Shown here piece by piece: positions 16,254 to 26,400 of a DNA stretch of 55,264 bases. This DNA comes from CAYXEN01 sp964464035. Its GTDB lineage: Bacteria > Krumholzibacteriota > Krumholzibacteriia > WVZY01. The notes under the pieces were generated by a model. That model saw nothing but the letters and a program-made list of their open reading frames with translations, was not told the DNA's origin and ran no database searches. A program made the position numbers and the translations under genes. The stretch is from assembly GCA_964464035.1 (NCBI GenBank), contig CAYXEN010000013.1, positions 1 to 55,264 of the forward strand, given 5' to 3'. How positions within the stretch are numbered: position 1 is the first letter of the stretch; each line of letters opens with the position of its first letter.

Positions 16254-17009
16254 ATGGCCAGGAAAAAGCTGGTTGCGGCCAACTGGAAAATGAACAAGAC
16301 GATCGCGGAAGCAGAGGCTTTCGCGCGCGAGCTCAAAACCGGCCTCGAGGGCATCTCGTGCGATCTCGCGATCTTTCCCCCGTTCCTCTCCCTGGCCCCC
16401 GTCGCGCGCATCCTCGAGGGAACCGCAGTGCGTGTGGGAGCCCAGGACGTGTTCTGGGAGGATCACGGGGCCTTCACCGGCGAGGTGTCCTGCGCCATGT
16501 TGCTCGATGCCGGCGCCGGCCTCGTCCTCGTGGGGCATTCCGAGCGCCGGCACCTTATGGGTGAGAGTGACGAAGTGGTGGCCAAGAAACTCGGGGCCGC
16601 GTTGGATTCCGGCCTCGTGGTGGTTCTGTGCGTCGGCGAGAAGCTCGAGGACCGCGAATCCGGCAGGGCGAGAAGCGTCGTGGAGAGGCAATTGATTTCG
16701 GCTTTCGAGCATATCGATGCATCCTTGATGCGGAGAATCGTCGTTGCATATGAGCCGGTCTGGGCGATAGGCACCGGGAGGACCGCATCGGCGGACGACG
16801 CCGAGGAGATGCACGCATTCATAAGAAGTTTCGCTAAAGATAAATTCGGTGATTCCGTCGCCCGCGATCTGCGGATTCAATACGGCGGCAGCGTCAAGCC
16901 GGGAAATGCAGCAGAGCTTCTCGGCAGGGACGAGATCGACGGCGCCCTCGTAGGAGGGGCGAGTCTCGAGGTGGATTCATTCCTCGCAATCGCGAGGGCG
17001 GTTGGGTGA
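16254..17009 (+). CDS. tpiA: Triosephosphate isomerase
   Basis: A 251-residue (beta/alpha)8 enzyme interconverting DHAP and GAP. All catalytic residues are visible: Asn10 and Lys12 in AANWKMN, His95 in VGHSERR and Glu167 in AYEPVWAIGTG; the C-terminal phosphate loop is IQYGGSVKPGN. ATG 16254 is used because AGAGGAGG lies 9 bases upstream and it gives the exact family N-terminus; the frame is open about 84 bases further up but that part is repeat sequence. Confidence 0.97.
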   Translation: MARKKLVAANWKMNKTIAEAEAFARELKTGLEGISCDLAIFPPFLSLAPVARILEGTAVRVGAQDVFWEDHGAFTGEVSCAMLLDAGAGLVLVGHSERRHLMGESDEVVAKKLGAALDSGLVVVLCVGEKLEDRESGRARSVVERQLISAFEHIDASLMRRIVVAYEPVWAIGTGRTASADDAEEMHAFIRSFAKDKFGDSVARDLRIQYGGSVKPGNAAELLGRDEIDGALVGGASLEVDSFLAIARAVG

Positions 17010-17023
17010 TTGGGGCGAGCCGC

Positions 17024-17052
17024 TTGACTGACGGTGATTCATTTGGTAACCT
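17024..17052 (+). promoter_or_regulatory. Promoter for secG and tRNA-Leu
   Basis: TTGACT (17024-17029), 17 bp, TAACCT (17047-17052), immediately before secG. With secG and the tRNA only 14 bases apart, one transcript probably covers both. Confidence 0.6.
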
Positions 17053-17070
17053 ACCAGAGGATGATGACTT

Positions 17071-17445
17071 ATGATGGACATTGTTTTCAAATTGGTTTTG
17101 GCTGCTCACATCCTGGTCTGTTTCGCACTGATCGTGGTCGTGCTCCTGCAATCGAGTAAAGGCGGGGGATTGGCCGGTGCATTCGGGGGCGGCGGCGGTC
17201 AGACGATTTTCGGCGGCCAGGAAACGGCCACTTTCCTGAGCAAGGCGACCACGTATCTCGCCGTGATGTTCATGCTCCTCTCGCTCAGTCTGGCCTATCT
17301 CTCCTCGCAGAAGGGGCCCCAAGAGGGCAAGATCAGGCGATCGAGAGTGCCTGCCGTCGCTCGTGACGTGATCCCGAGAGGCGGGAGCGTGGAGGAGGTG
17401 CTGGGGGCGGCTGCTTCCGATACGACTCAAACAGAGAAAAAATAG
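17071..17445 (+). CDS. secG: Preprotein translocase subunit SecG
   Basis: A 124-residue small subunit of the SecYEG channel. Two transmembrane helices (about 5-27 and 58-79) flank the conserved cytoplasmic loop VVLLQSSKGGGLAGAFGGGG and QTIFGGQ. The C-terminal tail (about 80-124) is polar and longer than in compact SecG proteins. ATG codons at 17071 and 17074 are both possible starts. The neighbour order tpiA-secG-tRNA-Leu is widely conserved. Confidence 0.95.
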   Translation: MMDIVFKLVLAAHILVCFALIVVVLLQSSKGGGLAGAFGGGGGQTIFGGQETATFLSKATTYLAVMFMLLSLSLAYLSSQKGPQEGKIRRSRVPAVARDVIPRGGSVEEVLGAAASDTTQTEKK

Positions 17446-17459
17446 CGTTACATGCGGGT

Positions 17460-17547
17460 GCCGAGGTGGTGGAACTTGGTAGACACGCTGTCTTGAGGGG
17501 GCAGTAGACGAAAGTCTGTGCGGGTTCGAGTCCCGCCCTCGGCACCA
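17460..17547 (+). tRNA. tRNA-Leu (anticodon GAG)
   Basis: An 88-nt class II tRNA with 7-bp acceptor stem GCCGAGG/CCTCGGC, a D-arm with GG, a five-pair anticodon stem CTGTC/GGCAG with loop TTGAGGG (anticodon GAG, reading CUC and CUU), a variable arm AGACGAAAGTCT and a T-arm with GGTTCGAGTCC. The CCA end is encoded (17545-17547). It lies 14 bases after secG, the same arrangement as secG-leuU in Escherichia coli. Confidence 0.97.
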
Positions 17548-17691
17548 TGGACCTTCCATCCAATTACCTTGCCGCCCCATTACCGTTTTTAACCCCCGGG
17601 CGAAGATATGCTTTCATCGATACAGGCTCACATCGCCACCGAATAATCATCGGCGCCGCGTGAAGGCTCGGTGCGCGGTGACAAATAGAAT

Positions 17692-17719
17692 TTGAAGAAT
17701 CACTTCCATGGTATAGAAT
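17692..17719 (+). promoter_or_regulatory. Promoter for DUF4139-DUF4446 genes
   Basis: TTGAAG (17692-17697), 16 bp, TAGAAT (17714-17719), about 50 bases upstream of the start at 17773. The remaining spacer from the tRNA end (17548-17691) shows no other recognisable feature. Confidence 0.6.
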
Positions 17720-17772
17720 GCTCTTGGAGAAAGTCTCCGATTCGCCGTTTCCCAATCAAGGTGGTGGTAGCA

Positions 17773-19227
17773 ATGAAGGCTTCCAAGAGAACCGGATCAA
17801 CCGGGGGAATCATCGGCCGGAAGGCGTGCTGGGCGCTTGCCTTGTCCGGCTTTCTGCTCGTTTTCGCAGCAGGCGGTGCCTCTTCGAATACATCGAGCAA
17901 GAGCACACTCGACGACCAGCAGTCCGTGGCCGTCACGATTTACAACAGCGACTTGGGTGTAGTGAAGGACGTGAGGCGGCTCAGGATCCCGCAGGGGGTC
18001 GTTTCTCTCACCTTCGAGGGCGTAGCCTCGAAGATAGACCCGACCAGCGTGAGCATCAGATCCCTCGACAAGCCGGGGAAACTCTCCGTGCTGGAGCAGA
18101 ACTTCGAGTTCGATCTGATAAGCCCGGCGAAGCTGATGGAGAAGTATCTGGGTATGGAGGTCGAGCTCGTAGCCAAGACCAAGAAGGGCGAACAGACCCG
18201 CAAAGCGAGGTTGATCGGAATCGACAAAGGGTACGTCTACGAGATAAACGGCAAGATAGAGATGAATCCTCCGGGCAGAGTGGTGTTGCCCGAGCTCCCC
18301 GAGGGATTGATATCGAAACCTTCACTCGTATGGCTTCTCGACAACCGTGCCGGGGATCAGACCATCGAAGCCAGCTACATGACCTCCGGCATGTCCTGGC
18401 GGGCGAACTATGTGGCCGTCCTTTCGGAGGACGACAAGAAGATGGATTTCACCGGCTGGGTCACGATAAACAACAAGAGCGGCGCGACCTACAACGACGC
18501 CGTACTCAAGCTCATCGCCGGGGACGTCCACAGGGTATCGAGGATGACACGGGGACGTTTGATGAAGACCGAGGGGATGATGCTGCGGGCTGCGAAAACG
18601 ATGGAAGAGAAGTCCTTCTTCGAATACCACATGTACACGCTGGGCCGGCGCACCACCCTCAAGAACAACCAGAGCAAGCAGTTGAAAATGGTCGAGGCCA
18701 AGGGAGCCGGCGTGGACAAGAAGTTCATATACGCTCCCCGCGGCGGGTACTTCTATTCGCCCATGGGGGGCGGTTCGATGAGCGGCAAGGTCGGTGTCTA
18801 TCTGGAGCTGGACAACTCGAGCGCGAACAATCTCGGGATCCCGATCCCCAAGGGCGTAATCAGGGTTTACAAGAAGGACGACGACGGCTCCCTGGAGTTT
18901 CTCGGTGAGGACGAGGTCGACCATACACCGGAAGACGAGAAGATAAGGATGAAGATAGGCGATGCCTTCGACGTGGTGGCCGAGCACGTGCAGACGGATT
19001 TCAAGAAGATGCGGAACTCGTACGAGTCGTCTTACAAGGTGACCATAAGGAATCACAAGAAGGAGAAGATAGTCGTCTCGGTCATCGAGCGGATCTACGG
19101 CGACTGGAAGATACGCGACAACACCTACAAGTTCATCAAGGAAGCTTCCGACAAGGTGAGGTTCGATGTCCCCGTCGACGCCAAAGGCGAGTCGATACTC
19201 ATGTACCGCGTGATCGTCAAGCAATGA
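17773..19227 (+). CDS. DUF4139 domain-containing secreted protein
   Basis: A 484-residue protein with a basic N-terminus and a signal-type hydrophobic stretch (about residues 20-37), so probably exported. The AVTIYNSDLGVVKDVR start and the DNRAGDQTIEASYMTSGMSWRANYVAVL segment are typical of DUF4139 (mucoidy-inhibitor A-like) proteins, with beta-rich repeats to the end. The function of the family is not established; a cell-surface or envelope role is likely. ATG 17773 has AAGGTGG 8 bases upstream. It is followed by a DUF4446 gene at 24 bp, likely one transcript. Confidence 0.85.
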   Translation: MKASKRTGSTGGIIGRKACWALALSGFLLVFAAGGASSNTSSKSTLDDQQSVAVTIYNSDLGVVKDVRRLRIPQGVVSLTFEGVASKIDPTSVSIRSLDKPGKLSVLEQNFEFDLISPAKLMEKYLGMEVELVAKTKKGEQTRKARLIGIDKGYVYEINGKIEMNPPGRVVLPELPEGLISKPSLVWLLDNRAGDQTIEASYMTSGMSWRANYVAVLSEDDKKMDFTGWVTINNKSGATYNDAVLKLIAGDVHRVSRMTRGRLMKTEGMMLRAAKTMEEKSFFEYHMYTLGRRTTLKNNQSKQLKMVEAKGAGVDKKFIYAPRGGYFYSPMGGGSMSGKVGVYLELDNSSANNLGIPIPKGVIRVYKKDDDGSLEFLGEDEVDHTPEDEKIRMKIGDAFDVVAEHVQTDFKKMRNSYESSYKVTIRNHKKEKIVVSVIERIYGDWKIRDNTYKFIKEASDKVRFDVPVDAKGESILMYRVIVKQ

Positions 19228-19251
19228 TCGGGAAGGAGGAGACAGAGTCGT

Positions 19252-19773
19252 ATGGACACGATTGGATCGCTGGATTCCATCGTAGGTGAGCATGCCGGTT
19301 TCGTTCTTGCGGGGGCTTCATTGGTCGCGCTGGTCGCCCTGATGCTGGCTCTCGTGTCTTTCTTGCGTCTTCGCGCTCTGACGCGTCCTTTCGGTGCCAT
19401 CAAGGAGAAAGCGGCAGGCGATTCCGATTATCTCCCCAGTCTCGTCGCCGCGATAGATTCCAACCGCCGGAGTGTCGAAGAGCTGGCGGAGGGGCTGGCC
19501 GAAACGGCGCATCAGGCCAGGTCTTCCTTCAGGTACGTCGGGCTGGTCCGCTACGATGCTTTCGAGGACGTGGGCGGCAAACAGAGTTATTCCTTGTGTC
19601 TGCTCGATGGACATCGGAACGGATTCCTCATCACTTACCTCACGGGACGTAATTCCACGCGAAGCTACGCGGTGGGGATAAGGAAGGGAGAGCATTCGCG
19701 CAAGCTGAGCGAAGAGGAGATGAGGGCCTACGAGGAGGCTTGCATGGGCATCGATGGAAGAGACTCTCCATAG
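19252..19773 (+). CDS. DUF4446 family membrane-anchored protein
   Basis: A 173-residue protein with one N-terminal transmembrane helix (about 18-38), a helical linker, and a compact domain with the family signature VGLVRYDAFEDVGGKQSYSLCLLD and YAVGIRKGEHSRKLSEEEM. Its function is unknown. It lies 24 bp after the DUF4139 gene and is convergent, with almost no gap, with the MATE gene. Confidence 0.88.
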   Translation: MDTIGSLDSIVGEHAGFVLAGASLVALVALMLALVSFLRLRALTRPFGAIKEKAAGDSDYLPSLVAAIDSNRRSVEELAEGLAETAHQARSSFRYVGLVRYDAFEDVGGKQSYSLCLLDGHRNGFLITYLTGRNSTRSYAVGIRKGEHSRKLSEEEMRAYEEACMGIDGRDSP

Positions 19774-19775
19774 AT

Positions 19776-21113
19776 TCAAATGGTTATGGATTTCCAGCGG
19801 TCACGCTCGAGCCTTGCGAACATGACGGTTCCGAGAACGGCTATGTAGCAAACGGCCCCCACCCAGGCCCCGACGACTCCCCATCCCAGGACCGTTCCGA
19901 AGAGGAAAGCGAGAGGAAGAAAGAGCATCCACGCGAACGAAACGGTGATAATCATCGGCGCTTTGGTGTCTCCCGCCCCTCTCAACGCTCCGCTCGCGAT
20001 CATCTGTATCGTGTCGAACAACTGGAATACCGCCGCTAGAAGCATCATTCTTCGCCCGAGCTCCATGACCTCCCGGTCCGAGGTGAAGATCTCGACGATC
20101 GGTGAAGCGAACAGGATGAATGCTATTCCGAGTCCGATCGCATAGAAAAGTCCCAGTTTCAATGCCGAATGGGCGCTTTTCTTGGCCGAGTCGCTCCGCC
20201 CTCCCCCGATGTGTTGCCCCATCAAAGTCGTGGCCGCTATCCCGAATCCCTGCGCGGGCATGAAGGAAAAGGCGAGGACCTGGATTATTATCTGGTTGGC
20301 GGCGAGCGGCGCCGTCCCGATCCGACCGACGTACGCGAAGAAGACGAGGAAGCTCGCCATGTCGAGCAGGAAGTGGATGCCTATGGGCAGGCCTATCTTG
20401 AGCAGCTTGCGCGTTTCGGAGTAGACGAAGCGGTAGGCGCGGTGCGTATCGTACTTCTCCCGGTAGGGCCGGGACAAGGAAATGACCGCGAAAGCCCCCG
20501 CTGCCAGGAAATTGGCTATGGCGGTCGAGACGGCGGCTCCCGCAACCCCCATCGCCGGAAAGGGGCCCTTCCCGAAAATGAGGAAGTAGTCGCCTATGAT
20601 GTTGAATAGATTCGCGAAAGCCACGACCTTCATCGGGGTCTTCGTGTTTCCGATGCCTCGAAAAAAATTGGAATAAGCGAATTGCAGCACGGCGAAGGGA
20701 GCGGAGAGCATCCTTATGTCGGCGTAGGCGAGGGTGTTGCGCTCGACTTCACCTGCGGGTCCAAGAAGGCGGATGATCTCCGGGTTGAAGAATCTTACCA
20801 CGTAGATGAACAGGCCGGCGGCCAGGGCGATGTACAAACCCTGCCATAGATTCCTTCCGCAATCCTTGAATCGCCCCTTCCCGAAATACTGGGATACGTA
20901 CGTATTGACGCTGTAGGTCAAGCCGACGAAGAAGGAATAGGTCGTCCACACCATGATCCCGCCGAGACCTACTGCAGCCAGTTCCACCTTGCCCACGTGC
21001 CCGACCATGGCCGAGTCCACGGTCCACATCACGGTTTGCGAGAGCATGGTCAGTATGGCGGGGTAGGCGAGCCGCCACACTTCATCGTACGAACCATGCC
21101 TGCTGTCTTGCAT
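19776..21113 (-). CDS. MATE family efflux transporter
   Basis: A 445-residue polytopic protein with about 12 transmembrane helices in two related halves, as in multidrug and toxin extrusion antiporters of the NorM/DinF type. The N-terminal motif VDSAMVGHVGKVELAAVGLGG and the mid-protein PLAANQIIIQVLAFSFMPAQGFGIAATTLMGQHIGG match the two half-repeats. It would export organic cations or other drugs in exchange for Na+ or H+; the real substrate cannot be read. ATG 21113 with GAAGGG upstream gives a family-standard start; an in-frame upstream ATG at 21182 would add 23 unlike residues. Confidence 0.93.
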   Translation of the reverse strand: MQDSRHGSYDEVWRLAYPAILTMLSQTVMWTVDSAMVGHVGKVELAAVGLGGIMVWTTYSFFVGLTYSVNTYVSQYFGKGRFKDCGRNLWQGLYIALAAGLFIYVVRFFNPEIIRLLGPAGEVERNTLAYADIRMLSAPFAVLQFAYSNFFRGIGNTKTPMKVVAFANLFNIIGDYFLIFGKGPFPAMGVAGAAVSTAIANFLAAGAFAVISLSRPYREKYDTHRAYRFVYSETRKLLKIGLPIGIHFLLDMASFLVFFAYVGRIGTAPLAANQIIIQVLAFSFMPAQGFGIAATTLMGQHIGGGRSDSAKKSAHSALKLGLFYAIGLGIAFILFASPIVEIFTSDREVMELGRRMMLLAAVFQLFDTIQMIASGALRGAGDTKAPMIITVSFAWMLFLPLAFLFGTVLGWGVVGAWVGAVCYIAVLGTVMFARLERDRWKSITI

Positions 21114-21202
21114 ATCGAAACCCTTCGTTCCGAAGGCGGCGGTTGGCGATTCTTCGATCCGGAAACCCGCTCGATGAAGCAATGAAGAGAGGCCGGGTCA
21201 GG

Positions 21203-21997
21203 CTAATTCGAATCTCCCTTGCGTTTCCTGCTGTAGTTCTCGAGGATTCTCTTTTCGGTCTCGGTCAGCTCCTCGTATCCCTTTTTCGAGATCTTGTCGA
21301 GGATCGAGTCGACCTTCTCCTGCTCGTTCTCGTCGTGCCGGGTCCTGTGCTCATGGGTGTACTTACGCCATTTCCACTGCATTCGGGAGACGAAGCTCCA
21401 GCGGCCTATTTCGTCGCGGAAGAACAGCAAGCCGCCTGCCATTCCGCCCAGGTGTGCGAAATAAGCTATGCCGGAAGGTCCCGAGATGCCCTGGAGCAGT
21501 TGGAAGACCGCGAGAAAGGTAACGAGATGTTTGGCCCTGACGGGGAACAGGAACCATATGTAAATCAAGTTGTCTGGAAACAGGATGGCATATGCGAGGA
21601 GCAGCCCGAACCCCGCTCCGCTCGCTCCCAGCGTATAACCGTTATAGGAGAAGACGAAGGTGAACAGAGCGGCGGAGATACCGCAAGTGACATAATATCG
21701 AAAGAAACGCCTGCTCCCCCACACGCTCTCCAGGGCGCTTCCGAACATCCAGACTATGAACATGTTGAACAGGAGATGCCAGACGCCGGCATGGAGGAAC
21801 ATGTATGTGAATATCTGCCAGACGTAGAACTTGTGCACCACCGCCCACGGGCTGAGCGAAAATACGCGGGTGAAGCCCGGCCTGAACATCTGCTGCAGGA
21901 TGTACACGGCGACGTTGGCGACGACGATCTTGTTCACCCAGCTGTCCATGAAAGAGCCGCCGAATCCGCTTCGCCGAGAATAATAATACTGTCGCAT
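21203..21997 (-). CDS. Rhomboid family intramembrane serine protease
   Basis: A 264-residue six-helix rhomboid. The catalytic Ser126 is in GASGAGFG, His182 in AYFAHLGGMAGG, and H74-x3-N78 forms the oxyanion site, so activity is expected. The charged C-terminal tail (about 205-264) ends in a segment rich in Glu/Lys (KGYEELTETEKRILENYSRKRK) that recurs in many bacterial rhomboids. ATG 21997 follows GAAGGGA by about 9 bases. It is the second rhomboid in this window, distinct from the TPR-fused one at 1779. Confidence 0.93.
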   Translation of the reverse strand: MRQYYYSRRSGFGGSFMDSWVNKIVVANVAVYILQQMFRPGFTRVFSLSPWAVVHKFYVWQIFTYMFLHAGVWHLLFNMFIVWMFGSALESVWGSRRFFRYYVTCGISAALFTFVFSYNGYTLGASGAGFGLLLAYAILFPDNLIYIWFLFPVRAKHLVTFLAVFQLLQGISGPSGIAYFAHLGGMAGGLLFFRDEIGRWSFVSRMQWKWRKYTHEHRTRHDENEQEKVDSILDKISKKGYEELTETEKRILENYSRKRKGDSN

Positions 21998-22210
21998 AAT
22001 AGTATCCCTTCTTTTCAGGCAAATAAGATACAATCTCGAGTCGTGGATTAGCAATGCCTAATTGATGCTTCGTGACGTGTTTCCGTCGGAGCAGGGAACA
22101 ATCGGCGCCGCCCGCCGGAGGGGACGGTTGAAGGGAGCGGCGGCTTTGCGGGGAAGAGTGAAACTTTATCGGTCTTACGGCGTAATCACACCTATGCAGC
22201 GAAGGAAAGG

Positions 22211-23359
22211 ATGATGGCAAGGATAAAGAGCGGAAGAATTCTCATGAGCGTCTTGGGCGCTGTAATTATAATAATGTTGGCTGGTTACGGCGCCAAGCAG
22301 CTTGCGTCCCGCCGCAATGCGGCCAACGATTCGACTGCGGCCGCGTCCGGGGAGAAGAAAGAGTCACGGGAGGATAAGAAGGGAGAAGCGGAGCCGGTAC
22401 CGGTGGAAGTGACCACGGTGGATTACAGGGAGATATCATCGTATTACCGGACCACGGCGACTCTCGAACCGGAGAGGAAGGTGGATGTGGTCGCCAAGAT
22501 AGCGGGCGAAGTCGCCGCTATCCTGGTCGAAGAGGGCGTCCGCGTGAGCCGAGGGGACCTGCTATGCAGACTCGACGACAGCGAGGAGAGAATAGCCCTC
22601 GAGGAAGCGGAGATAAACGAAAAGAAGGAGCGCAGGGAACTTTCGAGATTCAAGAAGATGCACGAAGAGAATCTCATCAGCGACAAGGAGTATTCCGATG
22701 CGGAATACAAGTATGAAGTGGCTAGGAACAACTACGACGCGGCCAGGCTCAAGTACGGCTATACGAAGATAAGGGCTCCCTTCGAAGGAGTCGTCACGAA
22801 GAGATTCGTGGACGTGGGCTCGAACGTGACCGTGGGGATGAAACTGTTCGAACTCGCCGACATCGATCCTCTCCTCGTCTACATGTATCTGCCCGAGAAC
22901 GAGATCGCGGGCATAAAGCCGGGGCAGAAGATCTACATCAATCCCGACAGCGATCCCGGCAGGACGTTGACCGGCAAGATAGCCAGGATCTCGCCCGAAG
23001 TGGACGACAAGACGGGAACGGTGAAAGTCACGGCGGAAGTCTCCGGCGAGGCCATGCCCGGGAGCTTCGTCAGGATAAAGATAGTGACGGCCACGCATCC
23101 CCGCTCTCTCGCCGTTCCCCGCAAGGGCCTGGTCAGTGATACCGGCGAATTCTTCGTGTTCGTGGCACAGGCGGATACCGTGAGGAAAACACCCGTAGAA
23201 GTCGGTTTCCAGGATGAAGCCTTCGCCGAGATTCTCGAAGGGCTCGAGCCCGGGGATAGTGTTGTGGTAGTGGGGCAGGGAGCACTCAAGCACGGTTCCA
23301 GGATCAAAGTCATTTCCGCCCGGGCGGAAGAAAGTGTATCCAAAGGCGGAGGCAGCTAG
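22211..23359 (+). CDS. RND efflux periplasmic adaptor (membrane fusion protein)
   Basis: A 382-residue adaptor with an N-terminal transmembrane anchor (about 10-27), a charged linker, a lipoyl/barrel-sandwich domain (VVAKIAGEVAAILVEEGVRVSRGDLLCRLDD), an alpha-hairpin (about 115-170) and the YTKIRAPFEGVVTKRFVDVGSNVTVG beta-barrel region. It would bridge the two RND pumps encoded next to an outer-membrane channel that is not in the window. GAAGGAAAGG precedes the ATG at 22211. It is the first gene of a three-gene operon. Confidence 0.93.
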   Translation: MMARIKSGRILMSVLGAVIIIMLAGYGAKQLASRRNAANDSTAAASGEKKESREDKKGEAEPVPVEVTTVDYREISSYYRTTATLEPERKVDVVAKIAGEVAAILVEEGVRVSRGDLLCRLDDSEERIALEEAEINEKKERRELSRFKKMHEENLISDKEYSDAEYKYEVARNNYDAARLKYGYTKIRAPFEGVVTKRFVDVGSNVTVGMKLFELADIDPLLVYMYLPENEIAGIKPGQKIYINPDSDPGRTLTGKIARISPEVDDKTGTVKVTAEVSGEAMPGSFVRIKIVTATHPRSLAVPRKGLVSDTGEFFVFVAQADTVRKTPVEVGFQDEAFAEILEGLEPGDSVVVVGQGALKHGSRIKVISARAEESVSKGGGS

Positions 23360-23403
23360 GTATTACCGGAAGGCCGGGTAGTTCGAACGGACCGGCCCGA
23401 TGG

Positions 23404-26400
23404 ATGGAGAGTCGACCGGTGAAGATCATCGAGTTTTCCATCAATCGCCCTGTTACCATCGCGATGATCTTCCTCGCCGCGGTCATCTTCGGTTTGGTGT
23501 CCCTTTCCAGGCTTCGCCTCCAGCTATTGCCCGACATATCGTACCCCACCCTGACCATCCAGACTGAATACCCGGATGCGGCGCCTCTCGAGGTGGAGAA
23601 CTTCGTCACCCGGCCGCTCGAGGAAGCCGTGGGCGTCGTGACGGGCCTTCGCAACCTGCGATCGGTCTCCAAGCCGGGGATGTCCGAGATCACCCTCGAG
23701 TTCACGTGGAAGACCCCGATGGATTATGCGGCTCTGGACGTTCGCGAAAAAATCGATCTCGTGAACCTTCCCAAGGAATGCAAGCAACCCGTCATCCTGA
23801 GGTACGACCCTTCGCTGGATCCCGTGCTGAGGATCGCGGTATACGGGATCGACAACCTCGCCCGGTTACGGAACCTGGCCGACCGGGTCGTCAAGAAGGA
23901 CCTCGAGTCGCTGGAGGGGGTGGCCAGCGCAAAAGTCCTCGGCGGCTTGGAAGAAGAAGTTCAAGTAGAACTCGATGAACGCAAGTTGGCATCCCTCGGC
24001 GTCCCCGTCTCCGCGGTGGGGAGGAGGCTCTCCGAGGACAATATCAACCAGTCCGGCGGAAGGCTGCGGGATCGTGGATCCGAGTTCCTGCTCAGGATGG
24101 AGAACGAGTTTCGCGACGTCGACGAGATCCGTAACACTATCATCGAGAACCGGGAGGGAAGAAAGATCGTCCTCGCCGACCTGGGGAGGGTGGTGCGCGG
24201 CTACAAGGAAAGGGAGGTGATCACCAGGCTCAACGGCAGGGAAGCGGTGGAAGTGGCGGTCTACAAGGAGGGCGATGCCAATACGGTCGAGATGGCCAAG
24301 GCGGTGAGGGATCGTATTCGGACGCTCTCGGGCGAGCTTCCGGAGGGGGTAAGGGCCAAGATCCTCTTCGACCAGGCCGGTTTCATAGAGAAGGCGATCG
24401 GCGAAGTGGAAAGCAACGCGCTCCTGGGCGCCGTTCTCGCCGTGCTCGTGCTTTTCGTTTTCCTGCGCGACGTGAGGAGCACGCTCGTGATCGGCCTTTC
24501 AATACCGATATCCATAATGGTCACCTTCATTTTCATGAGGCAGCTGGGGGTCTCTCTCAACTTGATGTCCCTAGGCGGATTGGCCCTGGGGGTGGGCATG
24601 CTGGTCGACAACTCGATCGTGGTGCTGGAGAGCATATCCCGCCACAGGGAAAGGGGCATGGGGAGGCGCGACGCCACCTTGCGCGGAGCCGGCGAAGTGG
24701 GCAGGGCCGTGACCGCCTCGACCCTTACGACGGTCGCCGTCTTCGGGCCGATCGTTTTCGTGGAGGGGATCGCAGGCCAGATTTTCAAGGATCAGGCGTT
24801 AACCGTGTCGATCTCCCTCCTCGCTTCGCTCATGGTTGCGTTGATGCTCATACCGATGGTCTCCTCCCTGCAAGCGAAGAGAAAAGAAACCGAATCGTCG
24901 GACCAGGAAGGTGAAGCGACGCCGGATGGAACGGACGGCGGAAGCGTATTGAAGCGGGCGGCGCGTTTTCTCTTTCAATCGCTTCCCGTGCTCCTGTTGG
25001 CGACCGCGCGAAGGGTGCTCGGAGCTGCGGCCAGGGGAGCGGCGCGATTGTTCGCTCCAGTCCTCCTACTCTTCGAGAAGGTCTATGCCGGAGTCGAGAG
25101 GGGCTATCGATCCGTTCTGGAACGTACCCTGAGAAGAAAGGGAGTCTTTCTGCTTGGCGTTTTCCTTTTCTTCTCCTTCACGATCTTCATGGGCCGGTTC
25201 ATGGGCAAGGAACTGATTCCCCAGTTCTCACAGGGGGAATTCAGTTTCACCGTCCGCCTGCCCGAGGGCAGCCCTCTCGAAGCGACTGACAAGAAGATAA
25301 AGGAAATGGAAGCGATCATCGCAAAGCAACCCGCAGTGGATTCGTATTTTTCTTCAGTCGGCCAGACGAGCAGGCAGGGAAGCAACATAAAGAACAAGGA
25401 CGAGAACGTCGGCCAGATCAACGTGGTCATGAAGGACAGGAACGACAGGAAACGTGAGGCCCGCTTGGTCGACAGGCTGAGGACGAGGTTCGCCGCTGTC
25501 GAAGGGGTGGACTGCAAGTTCACGAGGCCTATGTACTTCACGTTCCAGACGCCGGTCGAGGTTGATGTCTTCGGATACAACCTGGATGACTTGAAGAGGA
25601 CGGCCGACGAACTCGAAAGGGCGATAGCGGAGATTCCCGGGGTCAAGGACGTCAAGAGCTCTATGCGGGTCGGCGATCCCGAGCTGAACATAGTTTTCGA
25701 CCGTGACAGGCTTGCTTCCTTCGGGCTTCAGCTCAAAGGAGTGTCCGCGATCCTGAAGAACAAGATCTACGGCGACGTCCCCACGAAGCTGAGGGAAAGA
25801 GAGAGGGAAATAGACATACGCGTCAGGACGTCCGCATGGCGGGCCGATGAAGCCGACATGCTCAAGTCTCTGGTCATCGGTGAATACGAGGGCAAGCCCA
25901 TCTTCTTGGGCTCGGTGGCCCGCATCGAGAGCGGCAGGGGGCTGAGCCAGATAACACGTATCTCGCAACAGAGGGCGGCGGTGATTTCGGGCAACATTCA
26001 AGGACGGGACCTGGGTTCCGTCGCAAGGGACATCAAGAAAGTCATAGCGAAGCTCAGGATGCCGTCGGACGTGACTGTCGGCCTCGCGGGCCAGAACGAA
26101 GAACTCCTCGATTCGTTCCGCAACCTGGTGTTCGCTCTCGTTCTGGCCGTTTTTCTCGTTTACCTGGTGATGGCATCCCAATTCGAGTCTTTCCTGCATC
26201 CGTTCATAATCCTCTTCACCGTGCCCATGGGCATAATAGGCGTCGTGTGGACGCTCCTCATGTTCAAGAAATCGATAAGCGTGGTGGTTCTGATCGGCGT
26301 GATCATGCTGGCGGGAATAGTGGTGAACAACGGGATCGTGCTGATCGATTACATAAACACGCTCCGCAGAAGCGGAGTCCCCCGCGCCGAAGCGGTGCGC

